From Actinoplanes sp. NBC_00393 (GTDB taxonomy: Bacteria > Actinomycetota > Actinomycetes > Mycobacteriales > Micromonosporaceae), in contig NZ_CP107942.1 in assembly GCF_036053395.1 (NCBI RefSeq), positions 9,084,001 to 9,148,000 on the forward strand: a DNA stretch of 64,000 nucleotides, read 5' to 3'. Under the pieces are notes generated by a model. That model worked only from the letters and a program-made list of their open reading frames with translations. It made no database searches and had not been told where the DNA came from. Positions 60,236-64,000 of the stretch are shown here, piece after piece; positions within the stretch are counted from its first letter, which is position 1, and every line of letters begins with the position of its first letter. The translations under genes and the position numbers were made by a program.

Positions 60236-60802
60236 ATGCCCACGCCCACCAAGGGTGCCCGCCTCGGCGGCAGCCCGGCGCACGAGAAGCTCATCCTGGC
60301 CAACCTGGCCACCGAGCTCTTCCGGCACGGGAAGATCAAGACCACCGAGTCGAAGGCCAAGCGGCTGCGCCCGCTGGCCGAGCAGCTCGTCACGAAGGCC
60401 AAGCGCGGCGACCTGCACGCCCGTCGCCGGGTGCTGACCGTCGTGAAGGACAAGGACGTCGTGTACGCCCTGTTCGAGCAGATCGCTCCGCGGTACACCA
60501 ACCGCCCCGGCGGCTACACCCGGATCACCAAGATCGGCCCGCGCAAGGGTGACGCCGCTCCGATGGCCGTCATCGAGCTGGTCGAGGAGCTCCAGGTCGC
60601 GGCCACCACGGCCCCGTCGAAGGAGTCGCGCAAGGCCGCCGCGCAGCAGGCCAAGGTCGAGGCGCTCGCGCCCGAGGAGGAGGTGCCCGCCGCCACCACC
60701 TCCGACGACCAGGACGCCGAGCCGCCGGTCAGCGCTTCCGGTGACAAGGGCGCCGAGGGCGACAAGGCCGAGGGCGACGACGACGCCACCACGAAGGCCT
60801 GA
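60236..60802 (+). CDS. rplQ: 50S ribosomal protein L17 with an acidic C-terminal extension
   Basis: A 188-residue L17. Residues 1-118 are the conserved part ([81 protein letters not shown]). The last 65 residues are an Ala/Glu/Asp-rich tail, seen in other actinobacterial L17 proteins. AAGGAG precedes the ATG at 60236. A terminator ends the unit. Confidence 0.98.
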   Translation: MPTPTKGARLGGSPAHEKLILANLATELFRHGKIKTTESKAKRLRPLAEQLVTKAKRGDLHARRRVLTVVKDKDVVYALFEQIAPRYTNRPGGYTRITKIGPRKGDAAPMAVIELVEELQVAATTAPSKESRKAAAQQAKVEALAPEEEVPAATTSDDQDAEPPVSASGDKGAEGDKAEGDDDATTKA

Positions 60803-60814
60803 TTTAGCCAGGTG

Positions 60815-60850
60815 AAGGCCCGGCATCCTCTTCGGAGGTGCCGGGCCTTT
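60815..60850 (+). terminator. Terminator after rplQ
   Basis: AAGGCCCGGCA (60815-60825) and TGCCGGGCCTT (60839-60849) with an inner CCTC/GAGG pair, followed by TCCTGTGTT. Confidence 0.85.
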
Positions 60851-60883
60851 CCTGTGTTCTGAGCAAGAGGAGCATGCTGCGGG

Positions 60884-61711
60884 ATGACCGATTCCATTCG
60901 GCTACGGCTGGACGTGTCGTACGACGGCGCCGAGTTCTCGGGATGGGCGGCGCAGCCCACCCGGCGTACCGTCGCGGGGGTTCTCACCGAGGCGCTCGGC
61001 CGGCTCGTCGGGGCGGAGACCGCTCTTGGTTTGACCGTTGCCGGGCGTACCGATGCCGGGGTGCATGCGACCGGTCAGGTCTGCCACATCGACCTTCCTG
61101 CGGACCGTTACGCCGAGCTTGCGGGGTCTCTGCTGCGCCGCCTGGCGGCGCTGATGCCGCCGGACGCCCGCGTCCGTGCGGTGACGCCCGTGCCGGCCAG
61201 CTTCGATGCGCGTTTCTCTGCGACCTTCCGCCGGTACGAATACCGCGTCTCCGACGACCCGTGGGGCCCGGAGCCGCTGCGCCGCCTCGACACCCTCGGC
61301 TGGCTGCGCCGGCTCGACCTGGACCGGCTCAATGCCGCCGCGGCCGGGCTGGTCGGGGAGCACGACTTCGCGGCGTTCTGCAAGCGCAAGGAGCACGCCA
61401 CCACGATCCGGGCGATCACCCGGCTGGACTGGCGCCGCGACCCGGACCGGATCTGCGTGGCCACCGTGCAGGCGGACGCGTTCTGCCAGGCGATGGTTCG
61501 CAGTCTGGTGGGCGCGATGCTGACCGTGGGTGACGGGCGCCGGGAACCGGACTGGCCGGCCCGGCTGCTGACGCAGCGGGAACGCTCCAGCGAGGTGACG
61601 GTCGCGCCGGCGCACGGGCTGACGCTGGTCGCGGTCGGCTATCCCGAGGAGACCGAGTACGCCGCCCGCGCCGAAGCCACCCGTCGGCTGCGCGAGATCC
61701 CGGCTGGTTAA
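60884..61711 (+). CDS. truA: tRNA pseudouridine synthase A
   Basis: A 275-residue enzyme that makes pseudouridine at tRNA positions 38-40. The catalytic Asp lies in TVAGRTDAGVHATGQV; other family segments are RLDVSYDGAEFSGWAAQP, DARFSATFRRYEYRV, LVGEHDFAAFCKRKEH and QADAFCQAMVRSLVGAMLTVGDG. ATG at 60884, after the rplQ terminator. Its TAA overlaps the opposing gene's TAA within TTAA. Confidence 0.97.
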   Translation: MTDSIRLRLDVSYDGAEFSGWAAQPTRRTVAGVLTEALGRLVGAETALGLTVAGRTDAGVHATGQVCHIDLPADRYAELAGSLLRRLAALMPPDARVRAVTPVPASFDARFSATFRRYEYRVSDDPWGPEPLRRLDTLGWLRRLDLDRLNAAAAGLVGEHDFAAFCKRKEHATTIRAITRLDWRRDPDRICVATVQADAFCQAMVRSLVGAMLTVGDGRREPDWPARLLTQRERSSEVTVAPAHGLTLVAVGYPEETEYAARAEATRRLREIPAG

Positions 61712-62433
61712 CCAGCTGCGGGCACGGTGTTCAGGACGTCCTGGGCGGCGCGCTGGACGCCTGGGTCGTCGGCTGGGACCAGTTCGCCGGCCGGGCCGGT
61801 GATCACGCAGTACACCAGGTAGCGGCCGTGGGTACGCCAGACGACCGGGGTGCCGGGGCCGGACTCCAGGCCGCTCATCTGGGCGAATCCGCCGTCACCG
61901 GTCTCGACCAGGGATCGGAGCTGATCGCCGACGGCCACCGCGCCGGTGATGTCGGGTAGGTCCAGGACGCCGGCGGTGATCCGGAAGTCGGCGTAGGGGA
62001 CGGTCAGGGCGGCGCGGATCGCCTGTGTGCACCCGTACCGTTGCAATGTCGTGCGCAACGTGCCGGTGACCGCGACCGTGCAGTCGGCCGAGAGGTCGGT
62101 GCGCTGGACCCGGAAAGCCCCGGAGCCGGCCGGAAAGGCCTCGGCCGCGGTCAGCGGCGCGGTCCGTGCCGCGGTGGCCGGGCCGGGGCCGTCATCGGCG
62201 ACGATGAGAATGCCCAGCATGATGCAGATGCCGAGCACGATCAGGGCGGCCAGGCCGAGGGTGAGCAGGTGGGCGGTTCGGCGCGGATCCCGCCGGAGGT
62301 GCCGTTGCGGACCCGAGCGGACCCCCGCGGGGTGGCGATGCTGACCGGTGAAACCCGGATGCCTCACCAGCAGCAGAAGGCCGCCGGCCGGAGTGGCGCG
62401 GTGGGCGGAGCGCGTAGGGGTGGCGTACCGCAT
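61708..62433 (-). CDS. Single-pass membrane protein of unknown function
   Basis: A 241-residue protein with a basic, His- and Arg-rich cytoplasmic N-terminus (about 1-52), one membrane helix (HLLTLGLAALIVLGICIMLGILIV, about 54-78) and an extracytoplasmic domain of about 160 residues with three cysteines (SADCTVAV, YGCTQAI, VYCVITG). I do not recognise a named family. The ATG at 62433 is chosen as the start; the frame stays open much further upstream only because it runs antisense to the methyltransferase and ABC-F genes. Confidence 0.75.
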   Translation of the reverse strand: MRYATPTRSAHRATPAGGLLLLVRHPGFTGQHRHPAGVRSGPQRHLRRDPRRTAHLLTLGLAALIVLGICIMLGILIVADDGPGPATAARTAPLTAAEAFPAGSGAFRVQRTDLSADCTVAVTGTLRTTLQRYGCTQAIRAALTVPYADFRITAGVLDLPDITGAVAVGDQLRSLVETGDGGFAQMSGLESGPGTPVVWRTHGRYLVYCVITGPAGELVPADDPGVQRAAQDVLNTVPAAG

Positions 62434-62529
62434 GGGCCCCAAGCTAGGCGCGCATGCTGATCTATTAACGCACAGCCTGTCCGCCACCCCGCCGGGTGAC
62501 GCCTGACCCGGCGGCGGGAGACTTGCCGG

Positions 62530-63147
62530 GTGACCGCCGACCATTACTTCACCGCCGAGCCGGACGCGCCGTTCCGCCGGGGCGAGATCGAGTTCAACGT
62601 CGCCGGCCGGGACTACCGGCTGGCGGTGGCGTCCGGGGTGTTCTCGGCCGGGCGCCTGGACCCGGGCACGGCCGTGCTTCTGCGCAAGGCCGAACTGCCC
62701 GGTGCCGCCACCGAGGGGACGCTGCTCGACCTGGGCTGCGGGTACGGGCCGATCGCCAACGTGCTGGCCAGCGAGGCGCCGCAGGCCACGGTCTACGCCG
62801 TCGACGTGAACTCGCGCGCCCGCGAGCTGACCACCGAGAACGCCGCGGCGCTCGGTCTGGCCGGCCGGATCCGGGTCGCCGCACCCGACGAGGTTCCGGA
62901 CGACGTGACCTTCACCGAGATCTGGAGCAACCCGCCGACCCACGTCGGCAAGGCCGAACTGCACGCGATCATGGAGCGCTGGCTGCCCCGCCTCGCCCCG
63001 GGCGGCATTGCCTGGCTGGTGATCAACCGGAACCTCGGTGGTGATTCGCTGCACACCTGGCTGGTCGCCGGCGGCTGGACGGTCGAGCGGGTGGCCAGCC
63101 AGAAGGGGTTCCGGGTGCTTCGGGTCACCCGAAATTCGGCTGACTAG
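62530..63147 (+). CDS. RsmC-like class I SAM-dependent methyltransferase
   Basis: A 205-residue methyltransferase. Motif I is TLLDLGCGYGPIANVLA, the acidic residue of motif II is in VYAVDVNSRARELTTENA, and the catalytic NPP motif is EIWSNPPTHVGKAELHAIMERWLPRLAPGGIAWLVINRNLGGDS. The arrangement matches RsmC/RlmG-type enzymes, which make m2G in rRNA; the actinobacterial single-domain form is half the length of E. coli RsmC. GTG at 62530 follows a GCCGGG stretch, without a strong ribosome site. Confidence 0.9.
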   Translation: MTADHYFTAEPDAPFRRGEIEFNVAGRDYRLAVASGVFSAGRLDPGTAVLLRKAELPGAATEGTLLDLGCGYGPIANVLASEAPQATVYAVDVNSRARELTTENAAALGLAGRIRVAAPDEVPDDVTFTEIWSNPPTHVGKAELHAIMERWLPRLAPGGIAWLVINRNLGGDSLHTWLVAGGWTVERVASQKGFRVLRVTRNSAD

Positions 63148-63174
63148 TTCCGGGCAGGCAGGGAGGATGCCGGC

Positions 63175-64000
63175 ATGGGTTACGTGGATGTCGCCGGTGC
63201 CGGCTTCGTGCTTCCGGACGGGCGGGAGCTCTTCGCCGACGTTTCGTTCCGGGTCGGTGAGGGCGCCAAGGTGGCGCTCGTCGGGCCCAACGGCGCCGGC
63301 AAGACGACGCTGATGCGGATGGTGGCGGGCGACATCCCGGCCCAGAGCGGCTCGATCGCGCGGTCCGGCGGGCTCGGCGTCATGCGGCAGTTCATCGGGA
63401 TGATCGGCGATGACCGTACCCTGGAGGATCTTGCACTTTCCCTGGTGACGCCGGCGCTGGGCGCGGCAGGTGAGCGGCTGCGTGCCGCGGCCGCGGCCCT
63501 CGACGAGACCGAGAAGACCCAGATTGCGTACGCCAACGCGCTCGCTCACTGGGGCGAGACCGGGGGGTACGAGGCGGAGGTGCTCTTCGACACGGTCGCG
63601 GTGTCGATCCTGGGCAAACCGTGGGACGAGGTGCGAGACCGGGTCGTGCGCACGCTGTCCGGCGGTGAGCAGAAGCGGTTCGCGCTGGACCTGCTGCTCC
63701 GCGGCACCGACGAGGTGCTGCTGCTCGACGAGCCGGACAACTTCCTCGACGTGCCCGCCAAACGCTGGCTCGAGCAGCGGCTGCGGGAGTCGTCGAAATC
63801 GGTGCTCTACGTCTCGCACGACCGGGAACTGCTCGCCCAGACCGCCAACCGGGTGGTCGCTGTGGAGGGTGGCAGCGCGTGGACGCATCCGGGCGGGTTC
63901 GCGTCCTGGCACGAGGCCCGGCTGCACCGGCACGACCGGATGGAGGAGAACCGGCGGCGCTGGGACGAGGAACACGAGAAGCTCAAGGAGCTCGTCTTCA
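63175..64000 (+). CDS. ABC-F family ATPase (N-terminal part, cut by window end)
   Basis: 275 residues are visible, with no stop before the window ends. Walker A G37-PNGAGKTT45, signature LSGGEQKRFALDLLL, Walker B with catalytic Glu LLLLDEPDNFLD, and H-loop VSHDRELL belong to the first ATPase domain; the charged stretch RRRWDEEHEKLKELVF begins the inter-domain linker of ABC-F proteins. These lack membrane domains and act on ribosomes or give antibiotic resistance. GGGAGG is 8 bases before the ATG. Without the linker and second domain the subgroup cannot be set. Confidence 0.93.
   Translation, partial: MGYVDVAGAGFVLPDGRELFADVSFRVGEGAKVALVGPNGAGKTTLMRMVAGDIPAQSGSIARSGGLGVMRQFIGMIGDDRTLEDLALSLVTPALGAAGERLRAAAAALDETEKTQIAYANALAHWGETGGYEAEVLFDTVAVSILGKPWDEVRDRVVRTLSGGEQKRFALDLLLRGTDEVLLLDEPDNFLDVPAKRWLEQRLRESSKSVLYVSHDRELLAQTANRVVAVEGGSAWTHPGGFASWHEARLHRHDRMEENRRRWDEEHEKLKELVF

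Noticed and set aside
62434..63975. Upstream extension of the minus-strand gene that ends at 61708
   Set aside because: This part runs antisense to the methyltransferase and ABC-F genes; hydrophobic and basic features begin only after the ATG at 62433.

Overview
The window is high-GC DNA (about 70 percent, strong G/C at third codon positions, frequent GTG and TTG starts) from an actinobacterium. The gene order rpmG-hadA-hadB-trpT-secE-nusG, the rpoB/rpoC and S10-spc-alpha ribosomal clusters, the leader structures and the style of the proteins point to the Micromonosporaceae (an Actinoplanes-like organism). That family-level placement is inference; no rRNA gene is present to confirm it.

Layout. 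1-1732: tail of a DUF2252-type protein, then a SigE-family sigma factor translationally coupled to a membrane-anchored protein, both leftward. 1880-10160: an eight-gene run nuoC-H-I-J-K-L-M-N, joined by 1- or 4-base overlaps where cleanly measurable, coding mostly the membrane arm of a complex I-like enzyme; nuoA, B, D and E-F-G are not beside it. 10161-10648: a repeat-rich intergenic region followed by a structured leader for the membrane protease gene htpX. 11673-22707: a mixed housekeeping and accessory stretch (MFS transporter, flavin-dependent oxidoreductase, acetyltransferase, MOSC protein, asparagine-synthetase-like enzyme, tRNA-Tyr, YajQ, sulfurtransferase, small HTH protein, a 46-residue exported peptide and a membrane GGDEF/EAL protein). 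22802-28715: tRNA-Thr, tRNA-Met, rpmG, hadAB, tRNA-Trp, secE, nusG, rplA, an ABC transporter pair, then rplJ-rplL behind an L10-type leader. 29727-37147: rpoB-rpoC. 38614-42965: str operon rpsL-rpsG-fusA-tuf. 43341-52952: S10 and spc clusters. 53479-60802: secY-adk-map, a DUF1707 gene, infA-rpmJ-rpsM-rpsK-rpsD-rpoA-rplQ. 60884-64000: truA, a membrane protein, an RsmC-like methyltransferase and the start of an ABC-F ATPase gene running off the window.

How it works together. From 22802 onward nearly everything serves transcription, translation or protein export: 32 ribosomal proteins, EF-G, EF-Tu, IF-1, RNA polymerase alpha, beta and beta-prime, NusG, SecE and SecY, with adenylate kinase, methionine aminopeptidase and TruA as companions. 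Several operon boundaries are marked by perfect hairpins without long U tracts, the usual actinobacterial style.

Most notable observations: rplK (ribosomal protein L11) is absent from its near-universal place between nusG and rplA; an 18-base motif is shared by the upstream regions of rpsL, rpsJ and infA; the htpX leader can fold its own Shine-Dalgarno sequence into a hairpin; nuoN carries an in-frame array of a 15-bp repeat; and a 63-bp tandem repeat with a conserved, partly covarying hairpin follows nuoN.
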